Shown here piece after piece: positions 18,776 through 27,013 of a DNA stretch of 64,000 bases. Made by a program: the position numbers and the translations under genes. The notes beneath the pieces were generated by a model. The model did no database searches. It had not been told where the DNA came from and saw nothing but the letters and a program-made list of their open reading frames with translations. The first letter of the stretch is position 1. Each line of letters starts with the position of its first letter. This DNA comes from CAAGNP01 sp045603545. GTDB lineage: Bacteria > Bacteroidota > Bacteroidia > Bacteroidales > UBA932. The stretch is from the NCBI GenBank assembly GCA_045603545.1, contig JAZUMG010000019.1, positions 53,142 to 117,141 on the forward strand. Reading direction: 5' to 3'.

Positions 18776-18806
18776 CAAAAATATAAAAATCCTCCCTATT
18801 GGGCAA
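18776..18806 (-). promoter_or_regulatory. Putative rpiB promoter
   Basis: On the minus strand TATTTTTG (18783-18776) matches the Bacteroidetes -7 consensus TAnnTTTG. A TTG at 18806-18804 lies 20 nt upstream and suits the -33 element. The -33 part is inside the 24-bp repeat 18788-18811. Confidence 0.6.
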
Positions 18807-18811
18807 TAAAC
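18788..18811. repeat. 24-bp direct repeat, left copy (attachment-site-like)
   Basis: This 24-nt sequence, with core CCTCCCTATTGGGCAATAA, is identical to 20977-21000, and identity stops at both edges. Read on the minus strand it is a copy of the last 16 nt of the tonB-like gene (ending FIAQ-stop) plus 8 nt downstream. The two copies bracket the AT-rich three-gene cassette. Confidence 0.85.
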
Positions 18812-18843
18812 TTTTGATTTATAAAATTTAATAACTATATTGC
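18812..18843 (+). promoter_or_regulatory. Putative promoter of the lipoprotein cassette
   Basis: TTTTG at 18812-18816 and TATATTGC at 18836-18843 are separated by 19 nt. They approximate the Bacteroidetes -33 (TTTG) and -7 (TAnnTTTG) elements, just inside the left 24-bp repeat and 22 nt before the first gene. Confidence 0.45.
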
Positions 18844-18865
18844 AGAATATCAATCATATAAAGGT

Positions 18866-19858
18866 GTGATAAGAATTTTATTCATATTTATCATTATTTT
18901 ATTTATCACTAGCTGCAATAAAAAAGAAGTAGTGATGAAGAATTTTAGCGATATTAGGAAAGAATGTATTGATCATAACCATCCCTCAGTTATTTTATGC
19001 ACTATTAGAGAGTACAATAATTCAAAATCATTAAATAAGATTGAACGGTTTCTCAAGAAACAAAGCAATTTCAACTACTATAAGTGCAATATATCAAACA
19101 AAGCTAATGCATACCTTAAATACATTTTACAGATAGAAGACCTTAATGCACTTGTATTTCTATCACCAAATGGCGACATTCAATACTACCAAGATTCACT
19201 AACCAACTATAAACAAGTATTAACCATATTTTCATTAGTAACAAAAGATAGCTATAACAAACTGCTTTCCAGAGATTCATCCAATTACTTGACATCTTTA
19301 ATGGATATCCATCCATTAGAAATACTACCTGATAATAGATTATCTAAAAGTTGTGCATTAATAGACTCTTTATCAAATATATACTCTGACTATTACCTGA
19401 ATTATTTAGGATATAAACTGCATAAAAAAGCTCAAAATCTTACCTCATCAGAGCTATATATGAATATGTTAAAGTCTTTTTATGAAGTACCTCAGATATA
19501 CTCATATATAGAACTTGATATTTCAAGAGAAGTTTCCAATTCATCAAGTCCTGTACTCAAGTGTAATACAAACATTAAGTTACCTAAAATAAAAAGAGGT
19601 GAGACCTATGAAGTAGAAATTCCTGTTACAAATGACAGCAATACGCCATTAATAATTATTGATGATATATCTAATTGTGATTGTATAAAGTTAACATACC
19701 CAAAGATAACAAACCCTAAAGATTCCGCCATAATTAATCTCACATACACGGCTAAGGATAATGAACTTTTGGGTACATTCAGTAAGTCTGTTTCATTAAT
19801 CACCAATACATATAAAGAAAGAGAAATACTATTCATAAACGGAGAAATCATAAAATAA
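18866..19858 (+). CDS. Lipoprotein with C-terminal DUF1573-like domain
   Basis: Predicted lipoprotein of 330 aa: hydrophobic signal (residues 1-16) with a lipobox ending FITSC. The C-terminal ~110 residues (VEIPVTNDSNTPLIIIDDISNCDCIKL and the following strands) resemble DUF1573, a beta-sandwich common on Bacteroidetes surface and periplasmic proteins. The middle is unrecognised. It starts with GTG. The DNA is much richer in A+T than the flanking rpiB and tonB-like genes, which suggests acquisition. It is 6 nt upstream of the fulvocin C-related gene and probably co-transcribed. Its role is unknown; a partner of the Cys-rich product is only inferred from neighbourhood. Confidence 0.8.
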   Translation: MIRILFIFIIILFITSCNKKEVVMKNFSDIRKECIDHNHPSVILCTIREYNNSKSLNKIERFLKKQSNFNYYKCNISNKANAYLKYILQIEDLNALVFLSPNGDIQYYQDSLTNYKQVLTIFSLVTKDSYNKLLSRDSSNYLTSLMDIHPLEILPDNRLSKSCALIDSLSNIYSDYYLNYLGYKLHKKAQNLTSSELYMNMLKSFYEVPQIYSYIELDISREVSNSSSPVLKCNTNIKLPKIKRGETYEVEIPVTNDSNTPLIIIDDISNCDCIKLTYPKITNPKDSAIINLTYTAKDNELLGTFSKSVSLITNTYKEREILFINGEIIK

Positions 19859-19864
19859 CAACAT

Positions 19865-20515
19865 ATGAAAAGATTATCTGTCATATTCATTCTAATGCTC
19901 ATAATTTCTGCTTGTACAAAACAGGACATATTGAGTTGCGACCCATCTATCAACAAGTGGGCTTTAGATAATATCGCTTACTACGAAACTGCAAGTAGAG
20001 ATGAATTACTATTACTTACTATCCCTGAGCAACGAGCCATAATTGTTGGATTATCAGGTGAGAAAAGAATGGAACTATGGAGAAATAAACTTGAAATAAT
20101 AAAATCCAAACAACTTCTAAAACCAGAAGAGCTTGCAATCTATAGTGATATCATATACTTTATCAAACCTGAACATTTTAATAATCCGGATAAATCTTTA
20201 GAATTGACAGAATATGCAGAAAATAGGATACACATTCTACAAGAAGAATATAATTGGGAGGATAGGAAAGTTTTCTTTTATTTTTATACTTGGCTTACAG
20301 AAGATGAATATAATGATGCTTTATTGTTTAGTGAATTAAATCAAGCTGTTACTAAAGGCAGTATTGATGACGGAACATCTGACTGCAATTGCATGCCTTA
20401 CAGATTTGAATGCAGCGCTTCTGAAATTTGTTTTGAGCAAAATTGCAGTGCTACCCAAGGTTGCGGTCTTTTTAACAATAACACATGTACAGGTAAATGT
20501 AAATTTAGCTTATAA
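19865..20515 (+). CDS. Fulvocin C-related bacteriocin-like lipoprotein with eight-Cys C-terminal core
   Basis: 216 aa with a lipoprotein signal (lipobox LIISAC, Cys17). Residues about 40-160 form a helical, charged domain. The last 43 residues hold eight cysteines spaced C-x-C-x6-C-x5-C-x4-C-x5-CG-x7-C-x3-C, close to the pattern I recall for the myxobacterial bacteriocin fulvocin C, which has four disulfides. Bacteroidetes genomes carry such fulvocin C-related proteins; their function is not established as far as I know. The layout suggests a carrier domain with a disulfide-rich peptide at its end, but I see no cleavage site. AT-rich like the preceding gene. Confidence 0.8.
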   Translation: MKRLSVIFILMLIISACTKQDILSCDPSINKWALDNIAYYETASRDELLLLTIPEQRAIIVGLSGEKRMELWRNKLEIIKSKQLLKPEELAIYSDIIYFIKPEHFNNPDKSLELTEYAENRIHILQEEYNWEDRKVFFYFYTWLTEDEYNDALLFSELNQAVTKGSIDDGTSDCNCMPYRFECSASEICFEQNCSATQGCGLFNNNTCTGKCKFSL

Positions 20516-20552
20516 CCATAATTTTCTACTAACTATTTAAAAATATAATATT

Positions 20553-20978
20553 ATGAAAAAAATTATCATAACCTTAACATTATCCCTAATACTGGGATCA
20601 TGTACATTTACATCGAAGAACGAGATTAAAATCAATGATAATCTTACCCGCAGTGAGTTTGTAAAAATGGACTATGCTGCCCAAAGAAGCATCCTCGGAC
20701 AAATATCCCCTGAGACCAAATACGAGCTCTACAAATACAAATACGCGATTGACCTCAAGGAGAATACTTTTACCAAACAAGAAAGGGAAGCTATCGATAA
20801 GTTCCTGAACAAATTCCTCAAAATAGAGACCTTTATAAATGGAATTCCTGCAGAAGAGGAGAATGAATTGTTCACATATTTCCAAGAAGAATTAAAATGG
20901 ACAAACAACCAGATTCACGGCTTCTTTATGACACCTATGACCTTAAAGGAGTTCAATGAGAAGGATTGGCAATTCTAA
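20553..20978 (+). CDS. Lipoprotein paralogous to the fulvocin C-related protein, without the Cys core
   Basis: 141 aa with a lipoprotein signal (LILGSC). By eye, residues about 30-130 align with the N-terminal domain of the gene just upstream: R-x-E-x7-QR-x-I, then S-x-E-x4-EL, K-x-E-x2-AI, an F-x-K-x-E-x-F-like stretch, and EN...Q-EE-x2-W further on. It ends where the cysteine-rich core would begin. Base composition is closer to the host genes than in the two preceding genes. It could be an immunity or decoy partner or a degraded copy; this is speculation. The stop is at the edge of the right 24-bp repeat. Confidence 0.72.
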   Translation: MKKIIITLTLSLILGSCTFTSKNEIKINDNLTRSEFVKMDYAAQRSILGQISPETKYELYKYKYAIDLKENTFTKQEREAIDKFLNKFLKIETFINGIPAEEENELFTYFQEELKWTNNQIHGFFMTPMTLKEFNEKDWQF

Positions 20979-21000
20979 TCCTCCCTATTGGGCAATAAAC
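20977..21000. repeat. 24-bp direct repeat, right copy, overlapping the tonB-like gene 3' end
   Basis: Identical to 18788-18811. Here it forms the functional end of the tonB-like gene: 16 nt of coding sequence with the stop, plus 8 nt beyond. A cassette inserted next to a gene end with the target duplicated is the pattern left by site-specific integration. Confidence 0.85.
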
Positions 21001-21725
21001 CTGTAGACTATCTCCCCGGCCTGGCGCTCGGGAGCAGTAGAGGAGGCGGTAAAGCGGGAACGTTTGGCCGCCTTCATTGCATAATCCTGAAGACAAACAT
21101 CCGGCGAAGAGGTCGCTTCGACCACCTTCACAGCTGTCACGTACCCCTTTCTGTTAACTATAATAGCCACTGTCACATCTCCCCCACCCACACATTTGTA
21201 TGCAGGAATCGGAAGTGATTGTCCTTTGCGGCCATCCAGGCGATAAGAGAGGACAGAGGGTCCCACATATGTCTCTTTGGAGGCAGATTCCTCCTTTTTG
21301 CTGCCAAGGTCAACATCATCCTCACTGTCCAGTGCCTGCTGAGCCTCCCTGCGGGAAGCATCCAGTTTCTCCTGAAGACGGCGTGCCTCGTCATAAACCT
21401 CAGAAGGGTTTGCACTCCTGTCATCACGCAATCTTTCGCCACTGCGTGATGCATCCACAGCCACATTGCGTGGAGCGCTCTGGCGTGACTGCGCTATAAG
21501 TTCATCGAGTTCGGCACTGACACTCTCCTTGAAAGCCTGAATCTCCCTCTGCCTTTCAAGCTCCTCCTGTTGGGTGAAGTCCAGGACAAAAGAGGTCTCC
21601 TGGCTCACTGTCCTGTGGATGGAGTAAGCCAGAATGATGATAATGAGGACAAGGTGGAATATTACAGTGAGATAAAGTCCAGCCTTCTCCTCGTTATCTA
21701 TTTTTATGTTGAAGCGCTTTTTCAA
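20985..21725 (-). CDS. TonB-family energy transducer-like protein
   Basis: 246 aa. One membrane segment (about residues 14-36), a long charged helical periplasmic linker (about 45-150, rich in Arg, Glu and Gln), and a C-terminal TonB-like domain (GGGDVTVAIIVNRKGYVTAVKVVEA to the end). TonB proteins couple the inner-membrane ExbB/ExbD motor to outer-membrane receptors; the exb genes lie 5.5 kb away in this window. The start overlaps the end of udk by 32 nt. The last 16 nt are part of the 24-bp repeat. Confidence 0.85.
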   Translation of the reverse strand: MKKRFNIKIDNEEKAGLYLTVIFHLVLIIIILAYSIHRTVSQETSFVLDFTQQEELERQREIQAFKESVSAELDELIAQSRQSAPRNVAVDASRSGERLRDDRSANPSEVYDEARRLQEKLDASRREAQQALDSEDDVDLGSKKEESASKETYVGPSVLSYRLDGRKGQSLPIPAYKCVGGGDVTVAIIVNRKGYVTAVKVVEATSSPDVCLQDYAMKAAKRSRFTASSTAPERQAGEIVYRFIAQ

Positions 21726-22317
21726 TGGTAGCGGTCAGAATGTCTATTGCCACTTGATTGTGCCCACCCTGAGGTATGATTATATCTGCGAAACGCTTGG
21801 TAGGCTCAATGAACTGCAGATGCATAGGTTTGAGTGTCATCACATATCGCTCCATAGTGTCCTCAACACTCTTTCCACGCTCTATGATGTCCCGGGCGAT
21901 AACCCTCAAAAGTCTCTCATCGGCATCTGCATCGACGAAAACAAGAATATCAAGGAGTTTCCTCAACTTCTCACAAGTGAAGATGAGGATACCCTCGATA
22001 ATTATGATGTCTGCAGGATGAACAGTTACAGTTTCGGTAGCAGAACGGGTACAGGTAATGTAAGAGTAAATAGGCTGCTGGATGGTCTTACCCTCTCTAA
22101 GCTGCTGCAATTGCTCCACCAGAAGATCAAAATCGATCGCATCCGGGTGGTCAAAATTGAGCTTCTGCCTCTCCTCCATTGGGAGGTGTCCACTATCGTG
22201 GTAGTAGGAGTCCTGGGGAATTACCGCCAACTCTCCACCAGGGAAAGCCTCTGCAATCTTCTTTACAACTGTTGTTTTTCCGGAACCTGTACCGCCGGCA
22301 ATACCGATAATTAACAT
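21694..22317 (-). CDS. udk: Uridine kinase
   Basis: Pyrimidine salvage enzyme that phosphorylates uridine and cytidine with ATP or GTP. It has the P-loop GIAGGTGSGKTTVV at the N-terminus, QDSYYHD, and FDHPDAIDFDLL, the substrate-binding motifs of the family. Length of 207 aa is standard. It lies 3 nt downstream of asnS and overlaps the tonB-like gene, so the three probably share a transcript. Confidence 0.95.
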   Translation of the reverse strand: MLIIGIAGGTGSGKTTVVKKIAEAFPGGELAVIPQDSYYHDSGHLPMEERQKLNFDHPDAIDFDLLVEQLQQLREGKTIQQPIYSYITCTRSATETVTVHPADIIIIEGILIFTCEKLRKLLDILVFVDADADERLLRVIARDIIERGKSVEDTMERYVMTLKPMHLQFIEPTKRFADIIIPQGGHNQVAIDILTATIEKALQHKNR

Positions 22318-22320
22318 ATT

Positions 22321-23721
22321 CTAAAATTCTGCTGTTTTAGGTGTTCTTGGGAATGGAATCACATCACGGATATTTGACATACCTGTCACAAATAGAAGAA
22401 GTCTCTCAAAACCGAGGCCGAAACCACTGTGAGGTGCTGTACCGAATCTGCGGGTATCCACATACCACCATAGGTTGGTATCATCCATATTGAGCTCTTT
22501 GATCCTGCCGGTAAGCTTCTCAAATGACTCCTCTCTCTGCGAACCGCCGATAATCTCGCCGATCTTAGGGAAGAGAACGTCCATAGCCCTCACGGTCTTG
22601 CCATCCTCATTCTGTTTCATATAGAATGCCTTGATATCCTTAGGATAGTCGGTTAGGATAACAGGTTTGCCGAAGTGTTTCTCCACAAGATATCTCTCGT
22701 GCTCGCTCTGAAGGTCGATACCCCAAGCCACAGGGTAGTCAAACTTCGCACCCGACTCCTGAAGAATCTTCACACCCTCAGTATAGGTGAGTCTTACGAA
22801 CTCTGTACCCACTACACTCTGGAGACGTGAGATAAGCTCCTTGTCAATCATATTGTTAAGGAATGTCAAATCATCCATACAGTTATCCAAAGCATACTGC
22901 ACAAGATACTTGATGAACTCCTCTGCAAGGTCCATATTGTCCTCGATCTCATAGAATGCCATCTCAGGCTCAATCATCCAGAACTCTGCCAAGTGGCGTG
23001 GAGTATTTGAGTTCTCTGCCCTGAATGTAGGACCGAAGGTATAGATATTGCCAAGTGCCATAGCACCAAGCTCACCCTCAAGCTGACCACTCACTGTCAA
23101 GCTGGTCCTCTTGCCGAAGAAATCCTCTTTATAGTCGATCTTACCCTCTTCAGTACGTGGAAGGTTCTCAAGGTCCATGGTGGTTACCTGGAACATTGCA
23201 CCAGCACCCTCTGCATCAGAAGCTGTGATGAGTGGTGTATGAAGATATACGAAACCTTTGTCATTGAAGAATTTGTGGATAGCATAAGCCATAGCGTGAC
23301 GGATTCTCAGTACAGCACCGAAAGTATTGGTACGTGGTCTGAGGTGACCTATCTCGCGAAGGAACTCCATACTGTGACCCTTCTTCTGAAGAGGATAGGT
23401 CTCAGAATCTGCAGTACCGTAAACCACGATATCCTTGGCCTGGATCTCCACTTTCTGGCCACTGCCCATTGACTCTACCAAGTCACCTGTCACTGCAAGA
23501 CAAGCACCTGTAGTGATCGACTTCATCAACTCCTCAGGGAAGTTGGCCACTTCACAAACTACCTGAATATTATTTATTGTAGAACCGTCATTAAGAGCAA
23601 TAAAAGCGATATTCTTGTTTCCTCTTTTTGTTCTCACCCAGCCTTTAGCCACGACTGACTGACCTGGAGCCTCATTAAGGAGCTCTGCGATTCTAATGTG
23701 TCTTTTTCCCATTTTTTCCAA
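22321..23721 (-). CDS. asnS: Asparaginyl-tRNA synthetase
   Basis: Class IIb aminoacyl-tRNA synthetase, 466 aa, with an N-terminal OB-fold anticodon-binding domain (about residues 15-115) and a class II catalytic core: motif 2 is FRAENSNTPRHLAEFWMIE and motif 3 is GFGLGFERLL near the C-terminus. Two in-frame ATGs (23721 and 23712) are possible starts. A -7 element lies just upstream. Presence of asnS argues for direct charging of tRNA-Asn. Confidence 0.97.
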   Translation of the reverse strand: MEKMGKRHIRIAELLNEAPGQSVVAKGWVRTKRGNKNIAFIALNDGSTINNIQVVCEVANFPEELMKSITTGACLAVTGDLVESMGSGQKVEIQAKDIVVYGTADSETYPLQKKGHSMEFLREIGHLRPRTNTFGAVLRIRHAMAYAIHKFFNDKGFVYLHTPLITASDAEGAGAMFQVTTMDLENLPRTEEGKIDYKEDFFGKRTSLTVSGQLEGELGAMALGNIYTFGPTFRAENSNTPRHLAEFWMIEPEMAFYEIEDNMDLAEEFIKYLVQYALDNCMDDLTFLNNMIDKELISRLQSVVGTEFVRLTYTEGVKILQESGAKFDYPVAWGIDLQSEHERYLVEKHFGKPVILTDYPKDIKAFYMKQNEDGKTVRAMDVLFPKIGEIIGGSQREESFEKLTGRIKELNMDDTNLWWYVDTRRFGTAPHSGFGLGFERLLLFVTGMSNIRDVIPFPRTPKTAEF

Positions 23722-23733
23722 TTTTAAAACATC

Positions 23734-25206
23734 CTACAAAGTTAGTGAAAAACTTTGACTTTCGTTCCAACATCTGTCAATAGCTGTAACAGCCACTGTA
23801 TATCCTTTATACTTTTTGAAATCCTCCCCAAAATCGTAAGACATCTGGTTTGTAATTTTCACAAGATACTCCCCCTTTGAGGTATCAGCCATCACCCCTT
23901 TGGGGAACAGATAGACTGCATAGAAAACAGGCTGCTGCATAGGATCATCTGTCGGCTCTACGGTCCATCTTACAGATGTGGATTTCTTCTTGAGAGTCTT
24001 GACCCCCTGTGGAGCCCTGTCATCAAGTCTTGTATAGGCAGGGATAAGGGCAGGTCTCGACTGATATACGGTAGAGAGGCTGTCGTGTATATTGTGGGTA
24101 TTCCTTTTGATGGACCACCCCGGCCACCATACATTTCCAGCCACATTCGGAAGCTCCCTCACCAATTCCATCTTCCTCTCCAACTGTGTATCCAGGACAG
24201 CGATGTTCTGACCTATATAGAGGTGATCTGTAAAATTGCCGTCATTCCACCAGTTGATAAGGATCTCATAGCAGGCTGGGGCAAAATTTATCCTCCAATA
24301 GAGCTGAGGGACAATATAGTCAATATACCCTTTCACACCCCAGTCAGGGACATCAGCAAAGAGAGCCTCATAGTTCGAAAGGCCGTTTGTTGCACTGCCT
24401 GAGCTGTCAGGTGTCTCACTTAGATTTCTGTGTATGCCGAATGGGCTGATACCGAATCTCACCCAAGGTTTGATACTCTTGATGGTATCATTGAGTTCCT
24501 TCATAAGGATAGCCACATTGTTCCTTCTCCAGTCACCCTTCTGCCAATACTCGAAGCCCTGTTCCTTGGCATATTTTACAAAAGATGCATCATCGTGGAA
24601 CTCCTCATATTTCACAGGATAAGGGTAGAAATAGTCATCAAAGTGGATGGCATCCACATCATACCTGCGTACAATGTCTGCAATGACACTTACAGTATGC
24701 TCCCTTGAAGCAGGCTCACCCGGATCAAAATAGAGCTGTTTGCCATACCTTTTGAAGATATCCGGATTGGAGAAAAAGAGGTGATCCGGTGCCAGTTCCT
24801 CCTGGTCATTGGATGTCACACGATAAGGGTTGCACCAGGCGTGGAGCTCCATCCCCCTCTTGTGAGACTCCTCAATCATAAACTGGAGCGGATCCCATAG
24901 AGGATCTGGTGCCTGCCCCTGGACACCTGTCAAAAAGCGACTCCAGGGCTCCAGATGCGATGGATAAAAAGCATCAGCCTGCGGCCTCACCTGGAAGATT
25001 ACGGCATTGCAGCCAGCCTGCTCCAAAGAGTCAAGTGTCTGGATGAACATCTCCTTCACCTGAGCCTCGCTCATGGTTCTGATCTGGGTATTTCCCACAA
25101 TATGGAGCCAGGCACCCCTGAACTCCCTTTTGGGCTGAGGCACATTCTGTGCATCAAGGGATATTGCTATCGCAATCAGCGATACAATGGCAAACAGTTT
25201 TTTCAT
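23734..25206 (-). CDS. Secreted glycoside hydrolase-like protein (GHL10/DUF187 family)
   Basis: 490 aa with a cleavable signal peptide (about residues 1-19, ISLDAQ). The body matches the glycosyl-hydrolase-like GHL10 family: FRGAWLHIVGN at the start, NAVIFQVRPQADAFYPS, the GMELHAWCNPYR loop and DAIHFDDYFYPYP. The C-terminal ~90 residues look like a beta-sandwich (fibronectin III-like). Family members are proposed to act on cell-wall or extracellular glycans; the substrate is not known. It ends 5 nt before the alkaline phosphatase gene on the same strand. Confidence 0.88.
   Translation of the reverse strand: MKKLFAIVSLIAIAISLDAQNVPQPKREFRGAWLHIVGNTQIRTMSEAQVKEMFIQTLDSLEQAGCNAVIFQVRPQADAFYPSHLEPWSRFLTGVQGQAPDPLWDPLQFMIEESHKRGMELHAWCNPYRVTSNDQEELAPDHLFFSNPDIFKRYGKQLYFDPGEPASREHTVSVIADIVRRYDVDAIHFDDYFYPYPVKYEEFHDDASFVKYAKEQGFEYWQKGDWRRNNVAILMKELNDTIKSIKPWVRFGISPFGIHRNLSETPDSSGSATNGLSNYEALFADVPDWGVKGYIDYIVPQLYWRINFAPACYEILINWWNDGNFTDHLYIGQNIAVLDTQLERKMELVRELPNVAGNVWWPGWSIKRNTHNIHDSLSTVYQSRPALIPAYTRLDDRAPQGVKTLKKKSTSVRWTVEPTDDPMQQPVFYAVYLFPKGVMADTSKGEYLVKITNQMSYDFGEDFKKYKGYTVAVTAIDRCWNESQSFSLTL
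23737..23744 (-). promoter_or_regulatory. Putative -7 element for asnS-udk-tonB-like operon
   Basis: TAACTTTG on the minus strand matches TAnnTTTG and lies 16 nt upstream of the asnS ATG, in the last codons of the gene at 23734. No clear -33 element was found. Confidence 0.45.
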
Positions 25207-25211
25207 ATCAA

Positions 25212-26456
25212 CTAAAACTCTACGCCCATTGCTGAGCAGATTTTCTTGGGAATATCGGTATTGTCCATCTTGCCTGCAAACTTCTCGCTACCCACACCAA
25301 TGGCAAAAACAGGGACATTTGCTGCAGAGTGGGAACTGCTGGTCCAGCCAAAACGGGCCTCTTTATTGAGATTGTTAATATCCTCTTTGGCATTGCCAGT
25401 ACCGGCTTCATAGCTTGTAGCACTTACAGTATTGTCTTTTGATGTCTTCTGCACATCAAGTTTGTCAAAGTACATATGGTAACCGCCTTTATATGCAAGG
25501 GCCATTCCTCCTGTTTCGTGGTCAGCTGTAACCACTATCAAGGTCTGGTCAGGGTGCTTAAGATAGAACTGATATGCCACCTCTACAGCCTCAGCCAGAT
25601 CAAGAGTCTCCAGGATGGCAGTCTTGGCATCGTTGGAGTGTGCTGCCCAATCGATACGTCCAGCCTCTGCCATCATAAAGAAACCATCTTCCCCCTCAAG
25701 AAATTCAATAGCCGAAGTTACAAGATCCGAGAGTGTCATATCATTCTCACCTCTATCGATAGCATATGGGAGCTCGTGACTCTCTACACCCCCATCCTGA
25801 AGAAGGAGCATCTTTTCAGCACTCCCCTTCTTGGCGTGAAAATCATCCATACCGGCTGCAATGACATAACCCTGATCACCTATGATCTCATAGGCAGATC
25901 TCTGGTCGCCCTTCTTCCCCTTCGGATCGATGAAACCGCCACCACCAAAGAACTCAAAATCTGAATCTGCCACCTGTACAGCGATAGAATAATAATCACT
26001 CCTCTTTACAGAGTTTGCATAAAACGCACCTGGTGTAGCGTGGTCAAGTGAAACAGTTGACATTACACCCACCTTGAAACCTTCGTCGTGAATTTTATAT
26101 GCGATACTCTCCAGATCTGTCGAATCAGGGGACACCCCCAGAAATCCGTTATTTGTCTTGTACCCGGTAGATAGAGCTGTACCGGCAGCTGAGGAGCAGG
26201 TGATAATGTTTGATGCCGAATAAGAAGAGGCCATCCCAAGAACAGGGAATTTGGTAAATGAGATAGAATTGTTACCTATACGACCATCCTCCAGATATGC
26301 AGAATAATACTCAGCAGCAACTACTTGGGAAAAACCCATACCGTCACCTATGAAATAGAAAACATATTTTGCCTCCTTCTCTTTACAACAATCACAGGAA
26401 GAGAAAGAAACGATAGAAAATATCGCAATTAAAAGTGAAAGAAGTTTTATTCTCAT
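25212..26456 (-). CDS. Alkaline phosphatase family lipoprotein
   Basis: 414 aa with a lipoprotein signal (lipobox SFSSC). Metal-site motifs of the family: FYFIGDGMGFSQ at the N-terminus, GRIDWAAHSND and VVTADHETGG. The nucleophile segment is TCSSAAGTALSTG, so the serine is kept but the Asp found next to it in E. coli PhoA is Cys here. It would release phosphate from monoesters at the cell surface or in the periplasm. It is the first gene of a pair with the GHL10-like gene. Confidence 0.9.
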   Translation of the reverse strand: MRIKLLSLLIAIFSIVSFSSCDCCKEKEAKYVFYFIGDGMGFSQVVAAEYYSAYLEDGRIGNNSISFTKFPVLGMASSYSASNIITCSSAAGTALSTGYKTNNGFLGVSPDSTDLESIAYKIHDEGFKVGVMSTVSLDHATPGAFYANSVKRSDYYSIAVQVADSDFEFFGGGGFIDPKGKKGDQRSAYEIIGDQGYVIAAGMDDFHAKKGSAEKMLLLQDGGVESHELPYAIDRGENDMTLSDLVTSAIEFLEGEDGFFMMAEAGRIDWAAHSNDAKTAILETLDLAEAVEVAYQFYLKHPDQTLIVVTADHETGGMALAYKGGYHMYFDKLDVQKTSKDNTVSATSYEAGTGNAKEDINNLNKEARFGWTSSSHSAANVPVFAIGVGSEKFAGKMDNTDIPKKICSAMGVEF

Positions 26457-26470
26457 AACATTAAAATCTT

Positions 26471-26512
26471 AAAAAAATGGGCGATTTCTCTTAGAGATAC
26501 CGCCCACTCTTT
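26471..26512 (-). terminator. Terminator of the exb operon
   Basis: Minus strand: GGGCG at 26505-26501 pairs with CGCCC at 26483-26479, with an inner TCTC/GAGA stem, followed by seven T residues (26477-26471). It follows the second exbD gene. Confidence 0.8.
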
Positions 26513-26528
26513 ATATACATATTAGTAA

Positions 26529-26999
26529 TTATTTACCAGCAGGTCTTGCTGCATACATAATCTTCAATGCTGAACAACGTCTAAGCTCCTGTTTAACGTC
26601 AGTCACAATACCCATAAGGGTACCTTCGTCAACGTTAAGAGAGATAGTCATAAGCTCTCTGTCCACCTCACTTCTGGCCTCACGCTCAGCTGCCACGAAG
26701 TCACGGATATCGTTGACAGTTTTATAAGAGTCGTTTAGCTGGATACGTGTATCAGTACCGAACTGATTCTGATACTGTTTGGTAGGAGCACCGATGTAGA
26801 TATATGAAGCAAGCTCTTTTCTTTCTAGCTTAGCAGTTTCTGATGCTTCAGGAAGTTTAACTTGTACCATTCTATCTGTCTTACGCATACTTACAGATAC
26901 CATGAAGAACATAAGAATCATGAACACGATATCAGGTAGAGATGCTGTAGAGATAGCTGGCATACCGCCGTCTTTTCCTTTTCTTACAAATTTAGCCAT
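26529..26999 (-). CDS. exbD: ExbD/TolR-family biopolymer transport protein (second copy)
   Basis: 156 aa. One N-terminal membrane segment (about residues 20-42, SLPDIVFMILMFFMVSVSM) with the conserved Asp in LPDIVF, then a periplasmic domain. ExbD is the proton-conducting partner of ExbB. Bacteroidetes usually carry two consecutive exbD genes, as here. It starts 14 nt after the first exbD and is last in the operon. Confidence 0.92.
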   Translation of the reverse strand: MAKFVRKGKDGGMPAISTASLPDIVFMILMFFMVSVSMRKTDRMVQVKLPEASETAKLERKELASYIYIGAPTKQYQNQFGTDTRIQLNDSYKTVNDIRDFVAAEREARSEVDRELMTISLNVDEGTLMGIVTDVKQELRRCSALKIMYAARPAGK

Positions 27000-27013
27000 T
27001 CTGAAAATCCTCC

